A DNA stretch of 64,000 nt from Halosegnis marinus (GTDB taxonomy: Archaea > Halobacteriota > Halobacteria > Halobacteriales > Haloarculaceae): assembly GCF_029338355.1 (NCBI RefSeq), contig NZ_CP119802.1, positions 2,480,001 to 2,544,000 of the forward strand, in the 5' to 3' direction. A program made the translations under genes and the position numbers. The notes beneath the pieces are model-generated. The model had not been told where the DNA came from. It did no database searches and was given only the letters and a program-made list of their open reading frames with translations. Positions 33,589 to 42,496 of this stretch are shown here, one piece after another (the stretch's first letter is position 1; each line of letters opens with the position of its first letter).

Positions 33589-34299
33589 ATGAAGGTTCGC
33601 GGCACCCGCGAGTGTCGGTCGTGCGGGACGCGGTGGTCCTACTACGAGACGGGCAGCGTCGAGTGCCCCGACTGCGGGAGCATGCGGAGCGTCGGCGTCG
33701 AGGACGAGCGCAAGCTCCACACCGCGACGAACGCGACGCTCGACCTCTCGCCGGTGCGCAACGCCGTCGAGGAGGTGCCGCTGCGCGACCTCGCGGAGCG
33801 CGCGGTCGAGGCCACGAGGGAGTTCACCCGCAGCTACGGCTTCGTGGACGGGGGCGACCTCCGGCCGCTGGACGACCGCTACCTCGCCGCGATGGAACTG
33901 CGGGCCGTCGCGGACGCCGTCGGGCGGGGCGCCCGCGTGAGCGACGACGAGGAGCTCTACTTCCTCTCGCTGCTCCGGGGCGACCTCGGTGACCGGCCCG
34001 CGCCCGACGAGGTGCCCGACGCCCTCCGCGACTCGCGGGGGCTGGCCTACGCGAACGCGGTCGACGAGTACCGGAGCGACGCCCGGGCGTACCTCGACGA
34101 ACACCCGGACCCGGCCGCGAGCGACGCCCTGGCTCGCCTCGACGGCCACGTCCGTCGGGTGCAAGCGATACAGGGCGACGTGCCGCCCGCGGAGGCGGAG
34201 ACGCTCGTCCGTGTCGCGCGCGGCGTGGGCCGGTACCTCCGCGAGGACGACGAGGCCGCGCTCGCCGAGGCGCGCTCCCGGCTCGACGCGCTCGACTGA
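33589..34299 (+). CDS. Zinc-ribbon protein with helical C-terminal domain (TFIIB-type ribbon)
   Basis: This 236-aa protein has an N-terminal zinc ribbon, CRSCG...CPDCG (residues 9-29), then an all-helical acidic body (residues 55-236) that I do not recognise. A family of TFIIB-type zinc-ribbon proteins with this layout is common in haloarchaea; a role in transcription or translation is possible but unproven. ATG 33589 directly precedes the ribbon. It is transcribed divergently from the frameshifted gene and is followed by a terminator-like hairpin. Confidence 0.75.
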   Translation: MKVRGTRECRSCGTRWSYYETGSVECPDCGSMRSVGVEDERKLHTATNATLDLSPVRNAVEEVPLRDLAERAVEATREFTRSYGFVDGGDLRPLDDRYLAAMELRAVADAVGRGARVSDDEELYFLSLLRGDLGDRPAPDEVPDALRDSRGLAYANAVDEYRSDARAYLDEHPDPAASDALARLDGHVRRVQAIQGDVPPAEAETLVRVARGVGRYLREDDEAALAEARSRLDALD

Positions 34300-34300
34300 C

Positions 34301-34320
34301 CCCCTGCCGGGAGGCAGGGG
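34301..34320 (+). terminator. Hairpin with T-tract between two plus-strand genes
   Basis: CCCCTGCC GGGA GGCAGGGG forms a perfect 8-bp stem with a 4-nt loop, followed at once by TTTAG. It sits 2 nt after the zinc-ribbon gene stop, so it may end that transcript. The TTTAGAC after it (34321-34327) lies 24-30 nt before ATG 34351 and serves as the TATA box of the CoA-transferase gene. The hairpin therefore also occupies the BRE region and could double as an operator. Confidence 0.5.
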
Positions 34321-34350
34321 TTTAGACGCGCGCCGGTCGAAGCCGGGGCC

Positions 34351-35538
34351 ATGTCAGGCCCCCTCGACGGACTCCGGGTGCTCGACCTCTCGGGCATGAT
34401 CGCCGGCGGGTTCGCCACCGTCACCCTCGCCGACCACGGCGCGGACGTGGTGATGGTCGAACACCCCGAGCACGGCGACCCCATCCGCGACTGGCCGCCG
34501 TTCGACGGCGACCTGTCGCTGTGGTGGAAGGCGCTCGCGCGCAACAAGCGGTGTGTCACCCTCGACATGAAGACCGACGAGGGCCGGGCGCTCGCGCTCG
34601 AACTCGCGGCCGACGCCGACGTGGTGGTGGAGAACTTCCGGCCCGGCACGCTCGAATCGTGGGGCCTCGGGCCGGACGCGCTCCGCGACGAGAACGAGGA
34701 CCTCGTCGTCGTGCGCATCTCCGGCTACGGCCAGACCGGGCCGATGGCCGAGCGCCCGGGCTTCGGCACCGTCGCGGAGGCCATGTCCGGGTTCGCCCAC
34801 GTCAACGGCTTCCCCGACAGCGAACCGCTGCTTCCTCCCATCTCGCTGGCCGACCTCGCCGCCGGCCACTACGCCGCGATGGGCGCGGTGTTCGGCGTCT
34901 TCGACCGCCTCACCGGCGGCGAGGGGCGCGTCGTCGACGTGTCGCTGTACGAGTCGCTGTTCCGGATGTTCCCGAGCGTGCCCGAGAAGTACGACCGCCT
35001 CGGCGAGACGGACGAGCGAACGGGGAACCGCCACCCCAACGCCGCGCCCCGGAACGTCTACGCGGCCGAGGACGGCTACGTCGCGCTCTCGGCCTCCTCA
35101 CAGCCCATCTGGGAGCGCGTCGCCGAGTGTATCGGACACCCGGAACTCGTCGAGGACGACCGGTTCGCCACCAACCGCGACCGCGTCGAGCACGTCGCGG
35201 CGCTGGACGAGTACGTCGCGGCGTGGATGGCCGACCGCTCGGCCGAGGAGGCGGTCGCGGCGCTCACCGAGGCCGGCGCGGTCGCCTCGGTGATATACGA
35301 CATCGAGGACGTGTACGCCGACGAGCAGTACGCCGCCCGCGACGACATCGTCACCGTCGAGGACGCGGACCTCGGCCCCGTCGATACCCACGGGGTCGTC
35401 CCGAAGTTCTCCGGCGACCCCGGCGAGGTGTCGCACCTCGGTCCCGGCCACGGCGAGCACAACGACGAGGTGTACCTCGACGAGGTGGGCCTCGACCCCG
35501 ACACCTACGAGTCCCTGCGCGCGGAGGACGTGATATGA
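34351..35538 (+). CDS. Family III CoA-transferase (CaiB/BaiF)
   Basis: This 395-aa enzyme has the family III hallmarks: RVLDLSGMIAGGFATVTLAD, GADVVMVEHPEHGDPIR, NKRCVTLDMKTDEGRALAL, VVVENFRPGTLESWG, and the catalytic Asp in ISLADLAAGHYAAMGAV. It moves CoA between carboxylates through an aspartyl-CoA intermediate. The stop overlaps the start of the next gene as ATGA, so it is made together with an HMGL-type acyl-CoA condensing enzyme. The pair may make and then re-activate a branched dicarboxylic acid, which is inference. No methylaspartate-cycle genes are near. Confidence 0.88.
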   Translation: MSGPLDGLRVLDLSGMIAGGFATVTLADHGADVVMVEHPEHGDPIRDWPPFDGDLSLWWKALARNKRCVTLDMKTDEGRALALELAADADVVVENFRPGTLESWGLGPDALRDENEDLVVVRISGYGQTGPMAERPGFGTVAEAMSGFAHVNGFPDSEPLLPPISLADLAAGHYAAMGAVFGVFDRLTGGEGRVVDVSLYESLFRMFPSVPEKYDRLGETDERTGNRHPNAAPRNVYAAEDGYVALSASSQPIWERVAECIGHPELVEDDRFATNRDRVEHVAALDEYVAAWMADRSAEEAVAALTEAGAVASVIYDIEDVYADEQYAARDDIVTVEDADLGPVDTHGVVPKFSGDPGEVSHLGPGHGEHNDEVYLDEVGLDPDTYESLRAEDVI

Positions 35539-36611
35539 AGCTCTGTGACGTGACGCTCCGGGAGGCGACACAGCTGCCCGACCGCGACTACACGGTCGAG
35601 CAGCGAGTCGCGGCCGGCCGTGCGCTCGACGACCTCGACGTGCCGCTCGTGCAGGCCGGCTTTCCGGCCGTCGGCGAGGACCAGACCGAGGTGGTCTCGA
35701 CGCTTGCCGACGACCTCGACGGAGACGTGGTCGCCATCGCGCGCGGCGTCGAGTCGGACGTGGACGCGGCGCTCGACGCCGGCGCGGACGTGGTCGAGGT
35801 GTTCGTCCCCGTCTCCGACGGCCAACTCGAACACGTCGTCGGGAAGAGCCGCGCGGAGATGTACGAGACGGCCGAGGCGTGTCTCGACCGCGTCCGCGAG
35901 GGCGGCGCGACGCCACACCTCACGCTGATGGACGGCTTCCGCACGGAGGCGTCGGCCGTGGCGGCGGCGTTCGAGCGGTTCGACTGCCCCGTCGTCGTCG
36001 CCGACACGGTCGGGGCGCGCACCCCGTCGTTCGTCGCGGGCTACCTCCGCACGCTCGCGGAGTCGGGCGTCGACCTCTCGCGGGCCGGCGTCCACTTCCA
36101 CGACGACCTCGGCTGCGCCACGGCGAACGCGCTCGTCGCGGCTCAGGCCGGCGTCGGGCGGGTGGACGTGTCGGTCGCGTCGCTGGGCGAGCGCGCCGGC
36201 AACCCCGCCACGGAGGAGGTCGTCGCCGCGACGGTCCAGGAGGGGGGCGACCCGGGCGTCGCGACCGAGCGGCTCGTCCCCGCCTGCGAGTCGGTGCTGG
36301 ACGCGCTCGACGAGGACGTGGACCCGCGCAAACCCGTCCTCGGCCGGGAGGTGACGACCCACGAGTCGGGCATCCACACGGACGCGATGCTGTCGGAGCC
36401 GTCGGTCTTCGAGCCGTTCGACCCAGCGGCGTTCGGCGGCGAGCGGCATCTCGTGTTCGGGGCCGGCACGGGTCGGGGCGCGGCACGGAAGCTCTTAGAG
36501 CGCGCCGACCGCGAGCCGACCGACGAGCGGGTCGCGGCGCTGCTGGAGCGCCTCGACGAGGCGGGGCCGGTGGACCTCGACGCGGCGCTGTCGCTCGCAT
36601 CGTCGGTGTAG
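35535..36611 (+). CDS. HMGL-like condensing enzyme (homocitrate/isopropylmalate/citramalate synthase family)
   Basis: This 358-aa TIM barrel of the DRE-TIM family has LCDVTLREATQLPD (metal Asp and Arg; the usual DGEQ is replaced by EATQ), FVPVSDGQLEHVVGKSRAEM, VADTVGARTPSFVAGYL, HFHDDLGCATANALVA (metal His pair) and GERAGNPATEEVV. A homocitrate-synthase-like end follows (HESGIHTDAMLSEPSVFEPF). The LeuA regulatory domain is absent, so it is nearer NifV/homocitrate synthase in size. It adds acetyl-CoA to a 2-oxo acid; which one is unknown. Its TAG stop starts copy 1 of the repeat element described at 36609. Confidence 0.83.
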   Translation: MKLCDVTLREATQLPDRDYTVEQRVAAGRALDDLDVPLVQAGFPAVGEDQTEVVSTLADDLDGDVVAIARGVESDVDAALDAGADVVEVFVPVSDGQLEHVVGKSRAEMYETAEACLDRVREGGATPHLTLMDGFRTEASAVAAAFERFDCPVVVADTVGARTPSFVAGYLRTLAESGVDLSRAGVHFHDDLGCATANALVAAQAGVGRVDVSVASLGERAGNPATEEVVAATVQEGGDPGVATERLVPACESVLDALDEDVDPRKPVLGREVTTHESGIHTDAMLSEPSVFEPFDPAAFGGERHLVFGAGTGRGAARKLLERADREPTDERVAALLERLDEAGPVDLDAALSLASSV

Positions 36612-36710
36612 CGGACAGGCGACCTCGCTACCGGCGACGGGCGGTCGCGCTCCCGTCGTGTTCGTCGCCGGGCGTGCGGCGGGGCACGCGCCGGGTGGCC
36701 GCGTGCTCGG
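36609..36710 (+). repeat. Stop-codon-linked repeat element, copy 1
   Basis: The 14-nt TAGCGGACAGGCGA begins exactly at this gene's TAG stop. The same 14 nt begin at the TAG stops at 57418 (plus) and 61468 (minus). Downstream, copy 1 shares GTCGCGCTCCCG with copy 3 at nearly the same offset (31-32 nt). It contains hairpins such as CGACGGG/CCCGTCG. It fills the whole gap up to the stop of the convergent NUDIX gene. Its nature (3' UTR or terminator, small RNA, or mobile relic) is unresolved. Confidence 0.55.
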
Positions 36711-37217
36711 CTATAAACGTCGGCCGCGGAGCCGCGCCACGAGGTCGCGGTCGAAGGTGTTCTCGGGGAGCGCACCGTGCCACGCGACGGCGGTTATCCC
36801 CTCGTCGTCGATGCCCGGATCGTCGCTCGTTTCGGTGTCGTCGGCGACGCCCCGGAAGGTGGCGAACCGGAAGTCGAACTCGCGGCCGTCCGCGGCGTTG
36901 ACGAACGTCCGCTCGGTCACCGCGAGCAGGTCCGCCGTGTCGATGCGCACGCCCGTCTCCTCGCGCACCTCGCGGGTCGCGCCCTCGGCGTGCGTCTCGC
37001 CGGGTTCGAGCATCCCGCCGGGGAGGAGCCAGGCGTCGCCCTGTTCGACCATGAGGACGCGGCCGTCGTGTTCGACCAGCGCCCCGACGCCCCACGTCCC
37101 CTCGCGGTCGCGGCCGTGTTCCCAGCGGGCGGGCGGCACTTCCGTGCGCTCGCCGGCGCGGACCACGTTCCCCCCGTAGCGCGCCGCGAGTTCGTCGGCG
37201 GTCGTCTCCCCCGGCAT
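36711..37217 (-). CDS. NUDIX hydrolase
   Basis: This 168-aa protein has a complete NUDIX box, GGMLEPGETHAEGATREVRE followed by ETGV (about residues 67-90), which binds Mg2+ and cleaves nucleoside-diphosphate-X compounds. A helical N-terminal extension of about 40 residues precedes the fold. The substrate is unknown. It starts 4 nt after the folD stop, so it is the last gene of glyA-folD-NUDIX, which hints at a folate/pterin or nucleotide-cleaning role. Confidence 0.85.
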   Translation of the reverse strand: MPGETTADELAARYGGNVVRAGERTEVPPARWEHGRDREGTWGVGALVEHDGRVLMVEQGDAWLLPGGMLEPGETHAEGATREVREETGVRIDTADLLAVTERTFVNAADGREFDFRFATFRGVADDTETSDDPGIDDEGITAVAWHGALPENTFDRDLVARLRGRRL

Positions 37218-37221
37218 CGGC

Positions 37222-38115
37222 TCAGGGCAGGTCGACCTCGACGCCGGCCCGCTCGCCGGCGGCCTTCACGGTGTTCCACAGCAGCATCGCGCGGGTCATC
37301 GGGCCGACGCCGCCCGGCACGGGGGTTATCTTCCCGGCGACCTCCTTCGCGCTCTCGTAGTCCACGTCGCCGACGAGTTCGTAGCCCTTCTCGGTGTCGG
37401 CGTCGACGCGGTTGATGCCCACGTCGATCACCGTCGCGCCCGCCTTCAGCATCGACCCGTCGATGAATCCGGGGACGCCCGCGGCGGCGACCACGATGTC
37501 CGCCTCGCGCGTGTGGGCCGCGAGGTCCGCGGTCCGGGAGTGACACACCGTCGTGGTGGCGTTGCCGAACGGGGCCTTCTGGACGAGCAGGTTCGCCATC
37601 GGCTTGCCGACGATGTCAGAACGGCCGACGACGACGGCCTCCGCGCCCTCCGTCTCCACGTCGTAGTGTTCGAACAGCTTCTGGATGCCGTGGGGGGTGC
37701 AGGGCTTGTACCGGGCGTTGCCGGCGACCAGTCGCCCGACGTTCTCCGGGTGGAAGCCGTCCACGTCCTTCTCGGGCGCGACGGAACGGAGCACGCGCCG
37801 GGTGTCCACCTGGTCGACGAGCGGCATCTGGACGAGGATGCCGTGGACGGCGTCGTCGTCGTTGAGGTCCGCGACGGTGTCGTACAGTTCCGCCGCGGGC
37901 GCGTCGGGGTCGAGTTCGACGTGGATGCCGTCGATGCCGACCTCCTCGCAGTCGCGCTGTTTCATCGAGACGTACGTCTCGCTCGCGGGGTCGTCGCTCA
38001 TCAGGACGGTCGCCAGTCCCGGGGTGACGCCCTCGGCCTTCAGCGTCGCGATGGCGTCGCCGAGGCCGTCGCGTATCTCCGCGGCGACGGCATTCCCGTC
38101 GATGATCTCGGTCAT
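37222..38115 (-). CDS. folD: Bifunctional methylenetetrahydrofolate dehydrogenase/methenyl-THF cyclohydrolase FolD
   Basis: This 297-aa enzyme interconverts 5,10-methylene-, methenyl- and 10-formyl-THF using NADP. YVSMKQRDCEEVGI holds the active-site Tyr and Lys. DGFHPENVGRL and VVVGRSDIVGKPMANLLVQK (cofactor loop) are family signatures, and PVPGGVGPMTRAML is near the C terminus. ATG 38115 (MTEIIDGNAVA) is chosen over a GTG/ATG 10 codons upstream because it matches the family N terminus. It sits between glyA and a NUDIX gene on the same strand. Confidence 0.92.
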   Translation of the reverse strand: MTEIIDGNAVAAEIRDGLGDAIATLKAEGVTPGLATVLMSDDPASETYVSMKQRDCEEVGIDGIHVELDPDAPAAELYDTVADLNDDDAVHGILVQMPLVDQVDTRRVLRSVAPEKDVDGFHPENVGRLVAGNARYKPCTPHGIQKLFEHYDVETEGAEAVVVGRSDIVGKPMANLLVQKAPFGNATTTVCHSRTADLAAHTREADIVVAAAGVPGFIDGSMLKAGATVIDVGINRVDADTEKGYELVGDVDYESAKEVAGKITPVPGGVGPMTRAMLLWNTVKAAGERAGVEVDLP

Positions 38116-38232
38116 GGCCGGGAGTGGTTCGCGCCGGCTAATCAACCCAACGCATTCGTGCCCAATCGGGGGGCGAGTACGGAGAGAGTGTTCGCGTTCG
38201 TGTATAGCAGCGGCCGGGCCGCCGGCGCGGGG

Positions 38233-39480
38233 CTACTCGTACAGCGGGTGCGCGTCGGTGAGCGCGTCCACCTCGGCGCTCGCCTCGGCCTTCACGTCGG
38301 CGTCGTCGGGCGCGTCCACGACGGTCGCGATGACCTCGGCGACGCGTTCCATCTCGGCCTCGCCCATGCCGCGGGTCGTGAGCGCGGGCGTGCCGGCGCG
38401 GATGCCGGAGGGGTTGAACGGCGAGCGCGTCTCGCCGGGCACGGTGTTCGCGTTGAGGACGAGGCCGACCTCCTCCAGCGCCTCCTCGGCGGTGCCGCCG
38501 GTCGTGTCGGGGTGCGAGGGCCGCAGGTCAACGAGCACGAGGTGGGTGTCCGTCCCGCCCGAGACGATCTCGAATCCGTGGGCCGCGAGGGCGTCGGCGA
38601 GCGTCCGGGCGTTGGCGACGACCTGCTCCGCGTACTCCGTGAAGGAGGGGTCGAGCGCCTCCTTGAAGCCGACGGCCTTCCCCGCGACGTTGTGCATCAG
38701 GGGACCGCCCTGCGCGCCGGGGAAGACGGCCGAGTCGATGTCGCTCGCGTGTTCCTCGCCGCACATGATGATGCCGCCGCGGCCCGCGCGGATGGTCTTG
38801 TGCGTCGAGCCCGTGACGAAGTCCGCGACGCCGACGGGGGACTCGTGGACGCCCGCCGCGACCAGCCCGGTGATGTGCGCGATGTCCGCGAGGTGGTAGG
38901 CATCGACGGCGTCCGCGGCCTCCTGCACGCGCTCGAACTCGACCTCGCGCGGGTACGCGGAGAAGCCCGAGACGATGACGTCCGGCTCGAAGGCCTCGGC
39001 CTGCTCGCGTAGCCCCTCGTAGTCGATGTAGCCGGTTTCCTCGTCCACCTCGTACTGCTCGACCTCGTAGGTCTTGCCCGTGAAGTTCGCCGGGTGGCCG
39101 TGGCTCAGATGGCCGCCGTGGTTGAGGTCGAGCGAGAGTATCTTGTCGCCGGGTTCGAGAATCGCGGTGTAGACGCCCATGTTCGCCTGCGTGCCGGAGT
39201 GGGGCTGGACGTTGACGTGTTCGGCACCCCAGAGCTCCCTCGCGCGCTCGATGGCGAGTTCCTCGACGTCGTCGGCGTACTCGCAGCCGGCGTAGTAGCG
39301 CTTCCCCGGGTAGCCCTCGGCGTACTTGTTCGTCAGCGCGGAGCCCTGCGCCGCCATGACTGCCTCGGAGACGTGGTTCTCGCTGGCGATCATCGCGAGC
39401 GTGTCGCGCTGCCGCCCCAGCTCGCCGTCGAGGGCGTCGGCGACCGCGGGGTCCGTCTCGCGGACGGTCTCGTGGTTCAT
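38233..39480 (-). CDS. glyA: Serine hydroxymethyltransferase
   Basis: This 415-aa PLP enzyme converts serine and THF to glycine and methylene-THF. IASENHVSEAVMAAQGSALT is the N-terminal signature, VQPHSGTQANMGVY follows, and TGSTHKTIRAGRGGI carries the PLP Lys. Together with folD 117 nt downstream it forms a one-carbon (folate) unit. The gap contains a GC-rich inverted segment (CGGCCGGGCCGCCGG near 38210-38225). Confidence 0.94.
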   Translation of the reverse strand: MNHETVRETDPAVADALDGELGRQRDTLAMIASENHVSEAVMAAQGSALTNKYAEGYPGKRYYAGCEYADDVEELAIERARELWGAEHVNVQPHSGTQANMGVYTAILEPGDKILSLDLNHGGHLSHGHPANFTGKTYEVEQYEVDEETGYIDYEGLREQAEAFEPDVIVSGFSAYPREVEFERVQEAADAVDAYHLADIAHITGLVAAGVHESPVGVADFVTGSTHKTIRAGRGGIIMCGEEHASDIDSAVFPGAQGGPLMHNVAGKAVGFKEALDPSFTEYAEQVVANARTLADALAAHGFEIVSGGTDTHLVLVDLRPSHPDTTGGTAEEALEEVGLVLNANTVPGETRSPFNPSGIRAGTPALTTRGMGEAEMERVAEVIATVVDAPDDADVKAEASAEVDALTDAHPLYE

Positions 39481-39579
39481 ACGCGAGCGTTCGGCCGCCG
39501 CACAATGAAGCTACCCGTCCGCGGCAACGCCGTTCAGGCGGTGAATTGATACGCCCCCGTCCGAACGGGAGGACGTTCG

Positions 39580-41544
39580 ATGATCGAGTGGGTCCCGACC
39601 GCCGACGGCGTGGCCGCCGTGGGCCGGAACGGGTCGGTGCGGCTGGCGAGGACCGACTGGGAACGGACCCCGCCCGCGCTCCCGCTTCCCTACCCCTCCG
39701 ACGCCGGAATCGCGGGGCGGCTGACGGCGCTGGAACTCGACGCCCCCGCACACCCCGACGGGCTCCCGACGGACGGCTACGTCCCCGACGGCGAGCACGT
39801 CGTCGCCGTCGGGCGCGACGATGACCTGGAAGCCGCGGTGCGCTTCGAGGGACCGGCCCGGGTCGCGACGGCCGCGGACTCGACCCGGCTCGCCTTCCCC
39901 GAGCCGTCGCCCGTCGCCGTCGGCGTCCGCGACGCGCCGCCCGCCCCCGAGACGATACCCGTCCCGCGGACTCCCGCGGGGGTGGCCGCCGCCGTCGGCG
40001 TGGCCGGCGGGCGGCTCCCCGACGGCCCCGAACGGTCCTTCCCGCCCGAGCGACCGCATCCGCCGCTCGTGGAGTACGACGACGTGCCCGCGCCGGGGAC
40101 GGGCGAGCGCGCGGTCCGGTTCGCGGTCCCCGACGACCTCGACCACGTCCTCGTGGCCGCGCCGCTCGCCTACTACCTCGGCGCGGACCTGACCGTCGGC
40201 GCGGACGCGCCGCTCCTCTCGGTGCCCGAAACGGGGTTCGAGTACGCCTTCGGCTCGCTTCCGACGTTCGCGAGCGAGGTCGCCGACGCCCTCCGGCGGG
40301 TCGTCCACCTCGACCGGTGTGCCCGCGCCGTCGAGGCGGAGCGGCTCGACCCGGGGCCGCTCGCCGGCCTCGGCCTCGACCCCGCGGCGGTGCGGGGGGT
40401 TCCGCCCGCGACCCGATACGCGACCTTCCTCGACGCCGACCTCGACGCGCTCCCGGACTGGCACCTCTCGACGTACGTCGAGGCCGGCTACGAGCGGGCG
40501 CGGGCGCTCCCGGCCCTGCTCGACCGCCTCTCGCTCGTCTATCCGGCGGAGGCGACGGAGATGTCGCCCCGGGACCTGCTCTCGGCGTCGCTCGACGATT
40601 TCTACCGCGGGGCCGTCTCCATCAGCCCGCTCGCGCCGGAACTCGGGGTCGGCGACGCCCACGCGTGGCTCGCGGACGGCGAGGTGGTGGACGCGTTCAA
40701 GACGACCCCGCGGGCGTTCGAGAACGCCCGTTCGCGCCGCGACCGCGGGGACGCGCTCTCCGTCGCCGTCGTGCTCAACGACCCGGCGATGGACGACGAA
40801 CTCGCCGTCGCGGACGCCTATCGGGACCGGGCCGGCGCGGTGCCGCTCTCCGTCGAGGTCCACGAGTCCCTCGCCACGGACGACCTCGCCGCGGTCCTCG
40901 AACGCCCCACCGACTTCGTCCACTACGTCGGTCACTGCGAGGCCGCCGGGCTGGAATGCCCCGACGGCTACCTCTCGGCCGACTCGCTCGACCGCTCGGG
41001 CGCGCGGGCCTTCTTCCTCAACGCCTGCGGTTCCTACCGGGAAGGGGAGGCGCTCGTCGAGCGCGGCAGCGTCGCCGGCGCCGTGACGCTGGAGAAGGTC
41101 CTGAACGAGCAGGCGGCCAAGGTCGGCACCGCGTTCGGTCGCCTCGTCGTCGCCGGCTTCTCCGTCGAGCGGGCGCTCTCGCTCGCGCGACGGCGCATCA
41201 TGATGGGGCGGGACTACGCCGCCGTCGGGGACGCGACGGCCCGGGTCGCCCCGAGCGTCGGCGAGCGCGGCGTCCTCGTCGTGGAGGAGACGACGCGCGA
41301 CGGCTACGCGGTCCGCTACGACGCCGCCCCGAACGGCGGCGGGAGCTACCGCGACCCCTTCACCGGCGACCGGCGGCCGCGGGGGGAACCGTCGCGGGCG
41401 ACTCTCGACCGCGCGGCGATGCGGGCGTTCCTCGACGGCCGCGCGGTGCCGGTCCGGTTCGACGGGGACCTCCGGTGGCCCGAGGAGGTCGCGGGCACCC
41501 TCGACCGGGTCCGGGGCGTCCGGCAGTCGGTCCGGCGACCGTAG
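39580..41544 (+). CDS. CHAT-domain (caspase-like) protein
   Basis: This 654-aa protein has a C-terminal region that fits a CHAT caspase-like fold: DFVHYVGHCEAAG (His452), LSADSLDRSGARAFFLNACG (Cys483), then GSVAGAVTLEKVLNEQAAKV and the ending helix FSVERALSLARRRI. The GH...NAC spacing (31 residues) and the following GA-V block match CHAT proteases, clan CD cysteine peptidases. The N-terminal 400 residues are acidic, lack TPR repeats, and look beta-rich at first and then helical; I do not recognise them. ATG 39580 is 99 bp from the divergent glyA start. It is followed by tbsP (93-nt gap) and a YcaO gene. The substrate and activating signal are unknown. Confidence 0.7.
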   Translation: MIEWVPTADGVAAVGRNGSVRLARTDWERTPPALPLPYPSDAGIAGRLTALELDAPAHPDGLPTDGYVPDGEHVVAVGRDDDLEAAVRFEGPARVATAADSTRLAFPEPSPVAVGVRDAPPAPETIPVPRTPAGVAAAVGVAGGRLPDGPERSFPPERPHPPLVEYDDVPAPGTGERAVRFAVPDDLDHVLVAAPLAYYLGADLTVGADAPLLSVPETGFEYAFGSLPTFASEVADALRRVVHLDRCARAVEAERLDPGPLAGLGLDPAAVRGVPPATRYATFLDADLDALPDWHLSTYVEAGYERARALPALLDRLSLVYPAEATEMSPRDLLSASLDDFYRGAVSISPLAPELGVGDAHAWLADGEVVDAFKTTPRAFENARSRRDRGDALSVAVVLNDPAMDDELAVADAYRDRAGAVPLSVEVHESLATDDLAAVLERPTDFVHYVGHCEAAGLECPDGYLSADSLDRSGARAFFLNACGSYREGEALVERGSVAGAVTLEKVLNEQAAKVGTAFGRLVVAGFSVERALSLARRRIMMGRDYAAVGDATARVAPSVGERGVLVVEETTRDGYAVRYDAAPNGGGSYRDPFTGDRRPRGEPSRATLDRAAMRAFLDGRAVPVRFDGDLRWPEEVAGTLDRVRGVRQSVRRP

Positions 41545-41602
41545 GTCGGCCCTACCGCCGCTGTATAAGCGTTAGGCACACTATTACGGCTGAAACGTCC
41601 GC

Positions 41603-41611
41603 TAATATTAT
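41603..41611 (+). promoter_or_regulatory. TATA box of tbsP
   Basis: TAATATTAT lies 27-35 nt before ATG 41638 and includes the 8-bp palindrome TAATATTA. It predicts a leaderless transcript for tbsP separate from the CHAT gene. A second AT-rich stretch, TGTATAAGCG, is 35 nt further upstream. Confidence 0.5.
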
Positions 41612-41637
41612 CCGGATAGACCTCGTACTAAGTCGAT

Positions 41638-42456
41638 ATGAGCGTGGAAACGAACCTGATGGAGCGCTCCGTCGCCGCGGTGCTCCGGGAGGCCATCGAC
41701 GCGGCCGACGGGGAACTGTACGTCGTCAACCCCTCGACCGACACCGTCGAGGAACTGCTCGACGAGATGACCGAGTCGTCCGGCCCCACGGTGCGCGTGC
41801 TCGCCGCCGAGCGCGTGCTGAAGGACCTCTCCCGCGACTTCAAGCAGGCCAGCGCAGCCGCCGACCTCCGCGAGGCCGGCCGGCTGGAGCTTCGCGCCTT
41901 CGGCGCCACGGACAACACCCTCCTCGTCACCGAGGAGGCCGTCGTCGCCGTCGTCGCCGCCGGGGGCCGCGCCGCCGGCCTCGTCACCGACGACGCGTCG
42001 TTCATCCAGGGCGCGTACGAGGAGTACGCGGCCGCCTTCGACGACGCCGAGGAGTTCTCGCTGCGGACGCCCGGCCGGACCCGGGTGCGCGAGACGCTCG
42101 CCGAGAGCATGGGCGAGGAGACGGCCGACGACTTCGACGGCGTGCTCGCCTCGATGGAGACCGCCCGCGGCAACGGCGACGGCCTCGACGAGGTGACGGT
42201 CTCGCTGCTCGTCGCGGCGAAGAACGAGGAGCTGCTCTACGACATCTCGAAGTGGGGCGAGGACGTGGGTATCGCCTCGAAGGCGACCTTCTCGCGCACC
42301 AAGAGCGAACTGGAGGAGAAGGGCCTCATCACGACCGAGAAGGTCCCCATCGACGTGGGGCGGCCGCGCCTCCGCCTGAAGCTCGGCGACGACCGCCTCG
42401 CCGACGCCTCCTCGGCCGAACTCGCCTCCGTCGCGCAGTCCGTCCTCGCGAAGTAG
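41638..42456 (+). CDS. tbsP: Transcriptional regulator TbsP (DUF5821 family, TrmB-like)
   Basis: This 272-aa protein has an N-terminal sensor-like domain (LMERSVAAVLREAIDAADGE, VVNPSTDTVEELLDEMTESS) and a C-terminal winged helix, WGEDVGIASKATFSRTKSEL then EEKGLITTEKVPIDVGRPRLRL. This layout matches haloarchaeal TbsP, known in Haloferax volcanii to act with TrmB on gapII (glycolytic/gluconeogenic control). The symbol is given on recognition of the family, without an alignment. It lies between the CHAT gene and the YcaO gene, 40 nt before the latter. Regulation of these neighbours is possible but not shown. Confidence 0.7.
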   Translation: MSVETNLMERSVAAVLREAIDAADGELYVVNPSTDTVEELLDEMTESSGPTVRVLAAERVLKDLSRDFKQASAAADLREAGRLELRAFGATDNTLLVTEEAVVAVVAAGGRAAGLVTDDASFIQGAYEEYAAAFDDAEEFSLRTPGRTRVRETLAESMGEETADDFDGVLASMETARGNGDGLDEVTVSLLVAAKNEELLYDISKWGEDVGIASKATFSRTKSELEEKGLITTEKVPIDVGRPRLRLKLGDDRLADASSAELASVAQSVLAK

Positions 42457-42496
42457 AGTAGCCGGGCTTTTTCTCCCGCCGCCGCCGACCGCGGGT

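Noticed and set aside
34351-36611. Mesaconate CoA-transferase of the methylaspartate cycle
   Set aside because: None of the cycle's other genes (glutamate mutase, methylaspartate ammonia-lyase, mesaconyl-CoA hydratase) is adjacent, and the partner is a DRE-TIM synthase instead.
36711-36720. TATAAAC in repeat copy 1 and TTAAAC at the end of copy 2 as promoters of an antisense RNA
   Set aside because: These bases are the last codon and stop of the convergent NUDIX and RNase Z-like genes, so the AT-richness is explained by coding. Only copy 3 has a free-standing TATA-like site.
39580-41544. CRISPR-associated TPR-CHAT (Craspase-type) system
   Set aside because: No TPR repeats, no cas genes and no repeat-spacer array anywhere in the window.
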